This document shows, piece after piece, positions 1 through 5,163 of a DNA stretch of 5,163 nucleotides (the first letter of the stretch is position 1; each line of letters opens with the position of its first letter). The DNA lies in the NCBI GenBank assembly GCA_016200725.1, contig JACQEE010000257.1:1-5163 (forward strand), given 5' to 3'. A program made the translations under genes and the position numbers. The DNA comes from Chloroflexota bacterium (GTDB taxonomy: Bacteria; Chloroflexota; Dehalococcoidia; SHYB01). The notes beneath the pieces were generated by a model. It did no database searches. It was not told the origin of the DNA and saw nothing but the letters and a program-made list of their open reading frames with translations.

Positions 1-807
1 AGCCTCACCTACGGCTTGAAGGGCTACAACTCGACGGTGGTGACTGCCTGCGCCGCGGGCACCCAGGGCATCGGCGAAGCGGCCGAGGTGATCCGTCGCG
101 GCGCGATGGATGTGATGGTCAGCGGCGGCGTCGAGGCGGGCATCAGCCAGTTGGGCCTCGGCGGCTTCTGCGCCATGCGCGCGCTCGCCACCTCGTACAA
201 CGACACGCCCGAGAAGGGCAGCCGCCCGTTCGACGCCAAGCGCGAAGGTTTTGTGCCCGCCGAGGGCTGCGGCATCCTTCTGCTCGAGCGCCTCACCCAC
301 GCGCTCGATCGCGGCGCGAAGATACTCGCCGAGGTCACCGGCTACGGCGCCTCTTCCGACGCCTACCACGTCGTCGCGCCTGACGAGGACGGCGCCGGGG
401 CCGCACGCGCGATGACGTGGGCGCTCGCCGACGCGGGCCTCACGCCATCCGACATTGGCTACATCAACGCGCACGGCACCTCGACGCCGCTGAACGATGC
501 GATCGAGACGGTGGCGATCAAGAAGGTCTTCGGCGAGCACGCCTACGGTGTGGCGATCAGTTCCACGAAGTCCATGATCGGCCACGCGCTCGGCGCGGCG
601 GGCGGCATGGAGGCCGTCGCCTGCGTGCGCACGCTCACCGATGGCGTCATCCACCCCACCGTCAACCAGGAGGAGCGCGACCCCAAGTGCGACCTCGACT
701 ACGTCCCCAACGTCGCGCGCCGCAAGCAGGTCGAGCACGTGCTATCGAACTCGTTTGGCTTCGGCGGGCAGAACGCCTGCCTCGTCCTCAGCCGCTACCA
801 CGCCTGA
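1..807 (+). CDS. fabF: Beta-ketoacyl-ACP synthase II (KAS II), 5' end missing
   Basis: This cytosolic condensing enzyme of type II fatty acid synthesis extends acyl-ACP by two carbons using malonyl-ACP. The frame is open from base 1 and ends at TGA 805-807, giving 268 visible residues. E. coli FabF has about 412, so roughly 145 N-terminal residues and the start codon lie upstream. The thiolase-fold catalytic set is present, in visible-residue numbering: nucleophile Cys17 in TACAAGTQ, His158 in NAHGTSTPLND, Lys190 in SSTKSMIGH, and His195 in the same motif. The Cys-to-His spacing of 141 matches FabF. The C-terminus carries the family signature NSFGFGGQNA. The DAYHVVAPDEDG and CDLDYVPN segments favour FabF over FabB or a polyketide synthase. 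Small departures are EGCG where EGAG is usual and FGGQN where E. coli-type enzymes have FGGHN; neither touches a catalytic residue. The next gene is convergent, so fabF ends its transcription unit here. Confidence 0.96.
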   Translation, partial: SLTYGLKGYNSTVVTACAAGTQGIGEAAEVIRRGAMDVMVSGGVEAGISQLGLGGFCAMRALATSYNDTPEKGSRPFDAKREGFVPAEGCGILLLERLTHALDRGAKILAEVTGYGASSDAYHVVAPDEDGAGAARAMTWALADAGLTPSDIGYINAHGTSTPLNDAIETVAIKKVFGEHAYGVAISSTKSMIGHALGAAGGMEAVACVRTLTDGVIHPTVNQEERDPKCDLDYVPNVARRKQVEHVLSNSFGFGGQNACLVLSRYHA

Positions 808-861
808 TCTCCCAAAACGCCTTACAAAGGAAAATCCCTAAGGGTAAAACTCTTTGGGAGA
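808..861. terminator. Inverted repeat between convergent genes, possible bidirectional terminator
   Basis: A perfect 9-base inverted repeat starts right after the fabF stop: TCTCCCAAA at 808-816 and TTTGGGAGA at 853-861. Inside it CCTTA (820-824) can pair with TAAGG (839-843), and GGA (829-831) with TCC (835-837), making a long interrupted stem-loop. It lies between the converging ends of fabF and the SWIM gene, 10 bases beyond the latter's stop, where a shared terminator would be expected. Neither strand has a proper U-tract directly after the stem, so it is not a textbook intrinsic terminator. It could instead protect the mRNA 3' ends. The pairing is seen in the sequence; the function is inferred from position. 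Confidence 0.45.
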
Positions 862-871
862 GCCCGAGGAC

Positions 872-1120
872 CTACTGCGTCGCCACGGCGACCGGCAGCA
901 TTCCCTCGAGGATGCGCTCCATCGCCATGCGATGGCTGCACGTCGCGTGCAGTTCAAAGTAATCGCAGGTGCAATGCCAGGCGCCGGCGCGAAACGAAAG
1001 TTCGTGGGAGCGATGATCGCCGCGGAAGCGGATGGTGAAGTTGTGAAACCGGACGCGGGCATCGCGCTGTTGCGCGTACTTCTTGGCCTTCTCAACCTTC
1101 CCGATCAGGCTTGAATCCAT
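872..1120 (-). CDS. Small SWIM-type zinc-finger protein, function unknown
   Basis: This gene encodes an 82-residue protein starting at ATG (1118-1120) and ending at TAG (872-874). Its core is a SWIM-like zinc-binding motif CxCx8CxH made of Cys50, Cys52, Cys61 and His63, in the context WHCTCDYFELHATCSH. SWIM domains are known in larger proteins (SWI2/SNF2 helicases, MuDR transposases, MEKK1), where they bind DNA or protein. Here the domain is almost the whole protein. Residues 1-45 are basic and rich in beta-type residues (RVRFHNFTIRFRG), with no signal peptide or membrane segment. Support for a real gene is unusually good: GGGAGG (complement of 1132-1137) lies 11 bases before the ATG, and a 17-base-spaced promoter lies upstream at 1166-1194. 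The gene converges on fabF and diverges from glnA, so it is probably transcribed alone. Its function cannot be told from sequence; nucleic-acid binding is the likeliest guess. Confidence 0.82.
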   Translation of the reverse strand: MDSSLIGKVEKAKKYAQQRDARVRFHNFTIRFRGDHRSHELSFRAGAWHCTCDYFELHATCSHRMAMERILEGMLPVAVATQ

Positions 1121-1165
1121 GCTACAGAGCGCCTCCCTGCGGGCGTCTCATGCCGGTGCGGGCGG

Positions 1166-1194
1166 ATTCTACCCCCGCGCTGGAGGTGGGTCAA
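1166..1194 (-). promoter_or_regulatory. Sigma70-type promoter of the SWIM zinc-finger gene
   Basis: Read on the minus strand, TTGACC (complement of 1189-1194) is followed by 17 bases and then TAGAAT (complement of 1166-1171). These match the housekeeping -35 and -10 consensus at five of six positions each, with ideal spacing. Transcription would start near 1159, leaving a 5' UTR of about 39 bases that contains the GGGAGG ribosome binding site at 1132-1137. The spacer is very GC-rich. No start site has been measured. Confidence 0.7.
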
Positions 1195-1260
1195 CTAGGG
1201 GCGCAACACAGGACCGCATCGTGAGAAATCAACGAGGTATTAGCGAAAGCCAGTCCGAAT

Positions 1261-1311
1261 GCGAGAGGATCAGTGGCCTCAGCACGCTTTGTGGTTCATC
1301 CTCATTCTCGC
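1261..1311. repeat. Imperfect inverted repeat
   Basis: GCGAGA (1261-1266) pairs with TCTCGC (1306-1311), and GGAT (1267-1270) with ATCC (1298-1301). Four unpaired bases (TCAT, 1302-1305) lie on the right arm and a 27-base loop lies between the arms. It sits between the two divergent promoters, about 100 bases from the glnA -35 box. It could be an upstream operator or a chance pairing; the sequence does not decide. Confidence 0.3.
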
Positions 1312-1330
1312 TCCGACGGACTCCGACGGA
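1311..1330. repeat. Tandem 10-base direct duplication
   Basis: CTCCGACGGA occurs twice in a row without a mismatch (1311-1320 and 1321-1330). It lies in non-coding sequence about 85 bases upstream of the glnA -35 box. Ten bases is close to one DNA helical turn, so both copies would face the same side of the helix. It may be a replication-slippage duplication or a paired protein-binding site. Confidence 0.6.
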
Positions 1331-1398
1331 TTTCGCAACACCGCGAGATGGCCCAGCATACGATTCTCGTCGGCCCCCGTCACTTCATCGCTCTCCAA

Positions 1399-1424
1399 CA
1401 GGTGTCGCTCTCTTTGACAACCTG
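1399..1424. promoter_or_regulatory. Dyad overlapping the glnA -35 box, candidate operator
   Basis: CAGGT (1399-1403) and ACCTG (1420-1424) are inverted copies whose centres lie 21 bases apart, about two helical turns. The symmetry extends inward: CAGGTGTC is mirrored by GACAACCTG with one extra A. The right half overlaps the TTGACA hexamer at 1414-1419, so a bound protein would compete with RNA polymerase. The same GGTGTC core recurs in the inverted repeat just after the expected transcription start (1456-1485). I recognise no named regulator: the site does not resemble a GlnR/TnrA-type or NtcA site as I know them. Confidence 0.35.
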
Positions 1425-1442
1425 GAGCCTATCATCTATAGT
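1414..1442 (+). promoter_or_regulatory. Sigma70-type promoter of glnA-gltB
   Basis: TTGACA (1414-1419) is a perfect -35 hexamer. After exactly 17 bases comes TATAGT (1437-1442), a five-of-six match to the -10 consensus. Transcription should start near 1449-1450, giving a leader of about 135 bases before the glnA ATG. The local sequence is AT-richer than its surroundings, as expected for a promoter in a GC-rich genome. A promoter this close to consensus would be strong by default, which fits control by a repressor at the overlapping dyad or by the leader RNA downstream. Confidence 0.8.
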
Positions 1443-1455
1443 GTGCTTTCATTTT

Positions 1456-1485
1456 CTGGTGTCCTTTTCCCAGTCGGGACACCAG
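1456..1485 (+). repeat. Perfect 9-base inverted repeat at the start of the glnA leader
   Basis: CTGGTGTCC (1456-1464) and GGACACCAG (1477-1485) are exact reverse complements around a 12-base loop. As RNA this would be a stable hairpin a few bases after the expected transcription start. As DNA it repeats the GGTGTC core found in the dyad over the -35 box, 57 bases upstream. It could be the first helix of the leader RNA, an mRNA-stabilising 5' hairpin, or a second operator. Confidence 0.6.
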
Positions 1486-1554
1486 GCTGAGGGACATACG
1501 CCTCGTGTAGGCCAGCCGTCGTTCGAGGTGAGGCGAGGCGGCAGGCGCGAACGG

Positions 1555-1581
1555 GACGGGTCTAACCCGTCTTTGGCTTTT
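1555..1581 (+). terminator. Terminator-like hairpin directly before the glnA start codon
   Basis: GACGGG (1555-1560) pairs perfectly with CCCGTC (1566-1571) around a 5-base loop (TCTAA), and the stem is followed by TTTGGCTTTT (1572-1581). A GC-rich stem plus U-rich tract is the form of an intrinsic terminator, though the U-tract is split by GGC. It ends only three bases before the glnA ATG, so it could stop transcription before the gene or block ribosome entry. Its 5' arm is also the 3' arm of the alternative helix at 1516-1559, so whether it forms may depend on the upstream fold. Confidence 0.5.
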
Positions 1582-1584
1582 GCC

Positions 1585-2925
1585 ATGGAAACGGTTGACC
1601 GCAAAGAAGCGCAAGAGTTCGTTCTCCACACGGTGAAGGAGAACGACGTTAAGTTCATCCGCCTGTGGTTCACGGACATCCTGGGCAACCTCAAGGGGTT
1701 CGCGATCACGGTCGAGGAACTGCGCGAGGCGCTCGAGCGGGGCAAGCCGTTCGACGGCGGCTCCATCGAAGGCTTCGCCCGCCTCGACGAGGCCGACATG
1801 ATCGCGATGCCCGACCCCACCACGTTCACGCTCCTCCCCTGGCGCCCTCGCCAGAACGCCGTCGCCAAGATGTTCTGCGACATCCTCACACCCGAGGGCG
1901 AACCGTTCGAGGGGGCGTCCCGGCAAGTCCTCAAGCGCAGCCTCAAGCGCGCCGCCGACCTCGGCTTTACCTACTACGCGGGCGTCGAGCACGAGTTCTT
2001 CTACTTCAAGGACAGCCAGTCCACCCAGATACTCGACCAGGGTGGCTACTTCGACCAGACCTCGCTCGACTGGGGCTCCGACCTGCGCCGCGAGACGGTC
2101 CTCACTCTCGAGCAGATGGGCATCGCCGTCGAGTACAGCCATCACGAGGGCGCGCCCAGCCAGCATGAAATCGACCTCCGCTACGCCGATGGCCTCGCCA
2201 TGGCCGACGGCGTCGCCACCTACCGCGTCGTCGTCAAGGAAATCGCCAACAAGCAGGGCGTCTACGCCTCCTTCATGCCCAAGCCCATCAACGGAGTGAA
2301 CGGCAGCGGCATGCACGTCACCCAGTCCCTCTTCCAGAACGAAGGCAACGCCTTCTACGACCGCAAGACCCCCGACCACCTCTCCATGGCGGCGCGACAG
2401 TTCATCGCCGGCCAGCTGCGCTACGCGCCGGAGATGAGCCTGGTGACCAACCAGTGGGTGAACTCCTACAAGCGGCTCATCCCCGGCTTCGAGGCGCCGA
2501 TCTACTCCTCGTGGGCGCACCGCAGCCGCTCCGACCTCATCCGCATCCCCGACTACCGCCCGGGCCGCGAGGACAGCACCCGCATCGAGTACCGAGGCGC
2601 GGACTCTGCGTGTAACCCCTATCTCGCTTTGAGCGTCCTGCTCGCCGCCGGCCTCGAGGGCATCGAGCGCAAGATGAAGCCGCCCGAACCCCTCGAGGAA
2701 GACGCCGGCACGTTGACCGAGGCGCAACTGGCCGAGCGCGGCGTCCGACGCATGCCCGGCAGCCTCAAAGAGGCCATCCAGGCGGCCGAGGCCAGCCCCT
2801 TCATGCGCAAAGCCCTCGGCGAGCACGTCTATGAGAGCCTGGTGCGCAACAAGAAGCTCGAGTGGGAGGACTACCGCAGCCACGTCCACGACTACGAGTT
2901 GAAGCGGTACCTCCCGATACTGTAG
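1585..2925 (+). CDS. glnA: Type I glutamine synthetase, GlnA2-like, no adenylylation site
   Basis: This cytosolic enzyme, a dodecamer in its family, makes glutamine from glutamate, ammonium and ATP. The 446-residue length is normal for type I GS. Residues 22-100 form the beta-grasp domain (VKFIRLWFTDILGNLKG); the catalytic domain follows. Metal- and substrate-binding motifs are present: Glu135 and Glu137 in GVEHEFF, Glu188 and Glu195 in HHEGAPSQHE, His244 in NGSGMH, NSYKRL at 293-298, and Glu335/Arg337 in RIEYRGADSACNPYL. TNQWVNSYKRL and RNKKLEWEDYR resemble actinobacterial GlnA2-type enzymes. The usual NLYxLP adenylylation tyrosine region is replaced by DAGTLTEAQL (373-382), so adenylyltransferase control is unlikely. 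Ser192 stands where APGQ normally has Gly. ATG 1585 was chosen because family members begin about 20 residues before the KFIRLWF segment. It has no clear Shine-Dalgarno; an in-frame TTG (1573) is possible. It is followed after 12 bases by gltB. Confidence 0.96.
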   Translation: METVDRKEAQEFVLHTVKENDVKFIRLWFTDILGNLKGFAITVEELREALERGKPFDGGSIEGFARLDEADMIAMPDPTTFTLLPWRPRQNAVAKMFCDILTPEGEPFEGASRQVLKRSLKRAADLGFTYYAGVEHEFFYFKDSQSTQILDQGGYFDQTSLDWGSDLRRETVLTLEQMGIAVEYSHHEGAPSQHEIDLRYADGLAMADGVATYRVVVKEIANKQGVYASFMPKPINGVNGSGMHVTQSLFQNEGNAFYDRKTPDHLSMAARQFIAGQLRYAPEMSLVTNQWVNSYKRLIPGFEAPIYSSWAHRSRSDLIRIPDYRPGREDSTRIEYRGADSACNPYLALSVLLAAGLEGIERKMKPPEPLEEDAGTLTEAQLAERGVRRMPGSLKEAIQAAEASPFMRKALGEHVYESLVRNKKLEWEDYRSHVHDYELKRYLPIL

Positions 2926-2930
2926 GTGGA
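2924..2930 (+). promoter_or_regulatory. Ribosome binding site of gltB overlapping the glnA stop
   Basis: AGGTGGA (2924-2930) begins inside the glnA TAG (2923-2925) and ends seven bases before the gltB ATG at 2938. It is a good Shine-Dalgarno match at near-ideal distance. Ribosomes finishing glnA would sit on it, which implies translational coupling and keeps GS and GOGAT expression linked. It also fixes the gltB start at 2938. Confidence 0.75.
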
Positions 2931-2937
2931 CACGGCT

Positions 2938-5163
2938 ATGGGGTACCGACAACCGGAGACGAAAGGTCTCCTCTACGACCCTAAGTACGAGCACGGCGCT
3001 TGCGGCGTCGGCTTCGTCGCCGACATCCATGGACGCACCAGCCACAGCATCCTGGCGAAGGCCGTTACCGCCGTCTCCAACGTGACCCATCGCGGCGCGG
3101 TGAGCGCCGACGCGAAGACCGGCGACGGCGCGGGCATCACCACGCAGGTGCCGATCAAACTCTTCCGCAAGGACCTCTCTCGCCTCGGCGGCCGCATCGA
3201 GAAGGACAATGACCTCGCGGTCGGCATGGTCTTCCTGCCTGGGCAGAACGTCTCGGCTCGCGACGAGTCCATCAAGTTCATCGAGGAGTCCATCAAGCGC
3301 GTGGGCCTCACGCTCTTCGGCTGGCGCACCGTGCCCGTCGATGAGTCCGCCTTGGGCCAGCACGCGCTCGCCACGGAGCCGTGCATCCGCCAGGTGCTGA
3401 TCGGCCGCAAACCCGGCATGAGCGACGACACCTTTTCGCGCGCGCTCTACCTCGCCCGCCGCGATGCGGAGCGCGCCGCGAAGGAACGCAAAATCGACGA
3501 CCTCTACATCCCGTCCTTCTCTCAGAAGACGCTCGTCTACAAGGGCCTCATGGTCGCCACCCAGTTGGCGAAGTTCTACAAGGACCTCGTCGACCCCTCG
3601 TTCGAGACTGCGCTGGCCGTCTATCACCAGCGCTACAGCACCAACACCTTTCCCAACTGGTTCCTCGCCCAGCCTTTCCGCCGCCTCTCGCACAACGGCG
3701 AGATCAACACGCTGTACGGCAACATCAACTGGATGCGCGCCCGCGAGCCCGAACTCCACAGTGCCGTCTGGGGCAAGGACCTCAAGCGCCTGCTCCCCAT
3801 CATCGAAGAGACCGGCAGCGACTCCGCCAAACTCGATAACGTCGCCGAGGTGCTGGAACTCTCCGGCCGCGACATCCTCCACACGATGATGATGCTGGTG
3901 CCCGAGCCGTGGGAGAACATGCCGCACATGGAGCCCGCGTGGAAGGACTTCTACGAGTACCACGCCTGCCTCACTGAGCCATGGGACGGCCCCGCGGCGC
4001 TTGCCTTCACCGACGGCGACATCGTCGGCGCCATCCTCGACCGCAACGGCCTGCGCCCCGCGAGGTACAAGTTCACCGACGACGGCATCATCGTCATGGG
4101 CTCGGAAGTCGGCGTTGTCGAGATGGACGACGCGCACATCGTGGAGAAAGGCCGCCTCGGCCCCGGCCAGATGATCGCCGTCGACACCCGCGCGGGCAAA
4201 CTGCTCAAGAACGACGAGATCAAGAACCGCGTCGCCGCTGAAAAACCCTACGGCAAGTGGGTGCACCGGCAGCTGTACCAGCTCGGCCACATACCCGATA
4301 AGGAGCCGTCGAACGGCAGCCACACTCACGACAATCTCTTCACTCGCCAGCGCACCTTCGGCTACACGGTGGAAGACCTCTCCTTCGTCATCCGCGCGAT
4401 GGTGCTCGAAGGGAAGGAGCCCATCTTCTCGATGGGCGACGACACGCCGATCGCCGTCCTTGCGCGCAAACCGCGCCTCCTCTACACCTTTTTCAAGCAG
4501 CGCTTCGCCCAGGTGACCAACCCGCCGATCGACCCGCTGCGCGAACAACTGGTCATGTCGCTACACACGTATCTCGGGCCGCGCCAGAGCCTCTTCGACG
4601 AGACCGAGAGGCACGCCCACCTCGTGCACATCACCAGTCCGGTTATCACCAACGAGGAACTAGAGGCGCTGCGCAAGATCAAAGACTCCGCCTTCAAGAA
4701 CGCCACGCTCGATGCCACCTTCGGTGCCTCCAAAGGCGCCGATGAACTCGACCGCGCCGTCGACGCGCTCTGCGCCGCGGCCGTCAAGGCCATCGATGGC
4801 GGCGCTTCCATCCTGATCGTCTCCGACCGCGCGGCCGGCCGCGAGCGCGCCCCCATGCCCATGATGGTCGCCATCGGCGCGATCCACCAGCACCTCATCC
4901 GCGCCGGCAAGCGCATGCGCGCCAGCATCGTCGCCGAGACGGCCGAGCCCCGCGAGATCCACCACTTCGCCTGCCTCCTCGGCTACGGCGCGAGCGCCGT
5001 CAACCCCTACATGGGCTTCGAGACGCTCGCCGAACTTATCGAGACGGGCGAGGTCGAGGACATGAGCGTCGAGGAGGCGCGGAAGAACTATCGCAAGGCC
5101 ATCGACGCCGGCATCCTCAAGATCATGTCCAAGATGGGCATCTCCACAGTCACCGGCTACCAG
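2938..5163 (+). CDS. gltB: Glutamate synthase large subunit, 3' end beyond window
   Basis: This subunit splits glutamine and channels the ammonia to 2-oxoglutarate, giving glutamate; electrons come from NADPH through GltD or from ferredoxin. The window holds 742 codons with no stop, about half of the usual 1,500 or so residues. The class II glutaminase domain begins at Cys22 in YEHGACGVGF, the nucleophile exposed by removal of a short propeptide (here 21 residues). Further glutaminase motifs are GDGAGI (62-67), HQRYSTNTFPNW (230-241), HNGEINT (252-258), DGPAAL (350-355) and LDRNGLRPARY (367-377). The central domain runs from about 523 (FAQVTNPPID) to about 725. The last residues, KIMSKMGISTVTGYQ, enter the FMN-binding synthase domain; the Fe-S cluster and C-terminal domains lie downstream. 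The gene directly follows glnA as GS-GOGAT partner. Whether it is the NADPH or the ferredoxin type cannot be decided here, because gltD, if present, is outside the window. Confidence 0.96.
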   Translation, partial: MGYRQPETKGLLYDPKYEHGACGVGFVADIHGRTSHSILAKAVTAVSNVTHRGAVSADAKTGDGAGITTQVPIKLFRKDLSRLGGRIEKDNDLAVGMVFLPGQNVSARDESIKFIEESIKRVGLTLFGWRTVPVDESALGQHALATEPCIRQVLIGRKPGMSDDTFSRALYLARRDAERAAKERKIDDLYIPSFSQKTLVYKGLMVATQLAKFYKDLVDPSFETALAVYHQRYSTNTFPNWFLAQPFRRLSHNGEINTLYGNINWMRAREPELHSAVWGKDLKRLLPIIEETGSDSAKLDNVAEVLELSGRDILHTMMMLVPEPWENMPHMEPAWKDFYEYHACLTEPWDGPAALAFTDGDIVGAILDRNGLRPARYKFTDDGIIVMGSEVGVVEMDDAHIVEKGRLGPGQMIAVDTRAGKLLKNDEIKNRVAAEKPYGKWVHRQLYQLGHIPDKEPSNGSHTHDNLFTRQRTFGYTVEDLSFVIRAMVLEGKEPIFSMGDDTPIAVLARKPRLLYTFFKQRFAQVTNPPIDPLREQLVMSLHTYLGPRQSLFDETERHAHLVHITSPVITNEELEALRKIKDSAFKNATLDATFGASKGADELDRAVDALCAAAVKAIDGGASILIVSDRAAGRERAPMPMMVAIGAIHQHLIRAGKRMRASIVAETAEPREIHHFACLLGYGASAVNPYMGFETLAELIETGEVEDMSVEEARKNYRKAIDAGILKIMSKMGISTVTGYQ

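Larger units (their letters stand above)
1195..1398. other. Intergenic spacer between divergent promoters, no gene recognised
   Basis: This is the central part of the 464-base region between the divergent SWIM gene and glnA. I find no tRNA, no convincing small gene and no mobile-element end. The plus-strand frame continuous with glnA is open from about 1273, but the residues before glnA resemble no protein family and no ribosome binding site is seen. The only structures noted are a tandem 10-base duplication (1311-1330) and an imperfect inverted repeat (1261-1311). Confidence 0.6.
1450..1584 (+). promoter_or_regulatory. Structured 5' leader of glnA, candidate attenuator or riboswitch
   Basis: The leader can fold into four successive helices. 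Helix I pairs 1456-1464 with 1477-1485. Helix II pairs GGCUG (1485-1489) with CAGCC (1513-1517), closed by GCCU/AGGC (1500-1503 with 1509-1512) around a CGUGU loop. Helix III pairs 1516-1525 with 1548-1553 plus 1556-1559, ten pairs interrupted only by a GG bulge (1554-1555). Helix IV is the terminator-like hairpin at 1555-1571. Helices III and IV share 1556-1559 and exclude each other, which is the layout of an antiterminator and terminator switch. The helix III loop (1526-1547) is almost all purine and G and carries AGGCG three times (1531, 1536, 1543). All pairs were read by eye without energy calculation. The effector is unknown; glutamine, ammonium status or a protein are reasonable guesses from the genes it precedes. 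Confidence 0.5.

Noticed and set aside
417..962. Alternative-frame open frame across the end of fabF
   Set aside because: It is a shadow of fabF: arginine- and histidine-rich translation typical of an out-of-frame reading of GC-rich coding DNA.
1083..1490. Plus-strand open frame of 135 codons in the intergenic region
   Set aside because: It crosses the SWIM gene start, both divergent promoters and the first leader hairpin. The product looks compositionally random and has no ribosome binding site.
1516..1559. Glutamine (glnA-type) riboswitch
   Set aside because: The helix ends CGUUC/GAACG resemble the outer stem of that class, but the conserved core containing GGAAGUAGG is absent and the loop sequence is unrelated.
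1273..1584. N-terminal extension of glnA in the same open frame
   Set aside because: The frame is open from 1273, but the residues match no GS, cross the promoter and leader structures, and have no ribosome binding site. Family members begin near ATG 1585.
1432..4548. Minus-strand open frame of 1,038 codons across glnA and gltB
   Set aside because: It lies opposite two well-supported genes. In GC-rich DNA with biased third codon positions, the antisense frame often lacks stops. The translation is low-complexity, rich in V, A, L, G, E, D, R and H, and shows no recognisable domain.
1..5163. Mobile element, CRISPR array, tRNA or defence system
   Set aside because: No transposase, terminal repeats, regularly spaced repeats, cloverleaf or effector genes were seen. 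Base composition and codon use are uniform across the coding regions.

Overview
This window is a GC-rich bacterial chromosome segment with strongly G/C-biased third codon positions. It holds three metabolic genes on the plus strand, one small gene on the minus strand, and a 464-base intergenic region with readable promoter and leader signals. Nothing points to plasmid, phage or mobile DNA. The host is not certain. The glutamine synthetase belongs to the type I subfamily with a TNQWVNSYKRL signature, shared with actinobacterial GlnA2-type enzymes. Together with the GC content this suggests Chloroflexota or a related high-GC terrabacterial lineage. That placement is inference only.

Layout: positions 1-807 carry the 3' two thirds of fabF (beta-ketoacyl-ACP synthase II), cut by the window edge. 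A long inverted repeat (808-861) separates it from a convergent minus-strand gene (872-1120) for an 82-residue SWIM-type zinc-finger protein. That gene has its own sigma70-like promoter (TTGACC, 17 bases, TAGAAT) and a GGGAGG ribosome binding site. Positions 1195-1398 hold no gene I can support, only a 10-base tandem duplication and an imperfect inverted repeat. A near-consensus promoter follows (TTGACA, 17 bases, TATAGT; 1414-1442), overlapped by a dyad. It drives a leader of about 135 bases that can fold into a series of hairpins, the last a terminator-like hairpin just before the glnA start. glnA (1585-2925) is followed after 12 bases by gltB (2938 to the window end), the large subunit of glutamate synthase, of which about the first half is present.

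How the genes work together: glnA and gltB form the GS-GOGAT ammonium assimilation pathway. GS makes glutamine from glutamate, ammonium and ATP; GltB takes the amide nitrogen from glutamine and passes it to 2-oxoglutarate. The tight spacing, and a ribosome binding site overlapping the glnA stop codon, argue for one transcript with translational coupling. A gltD gene may follow outside the window. fabF and the SWIM gene look unrelated to nitrogen metabolism.

The most interesting element is the glnA leader. Two of its helices share bases and cannot form together, which is the arrangement of an attenuator or riboswitch. It does not show the conserved core of the glutamine riboswitch as I know it. 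It is a candidate for an undescribed cis-regulatory RNA, supported so far only by hand-read base pairing.
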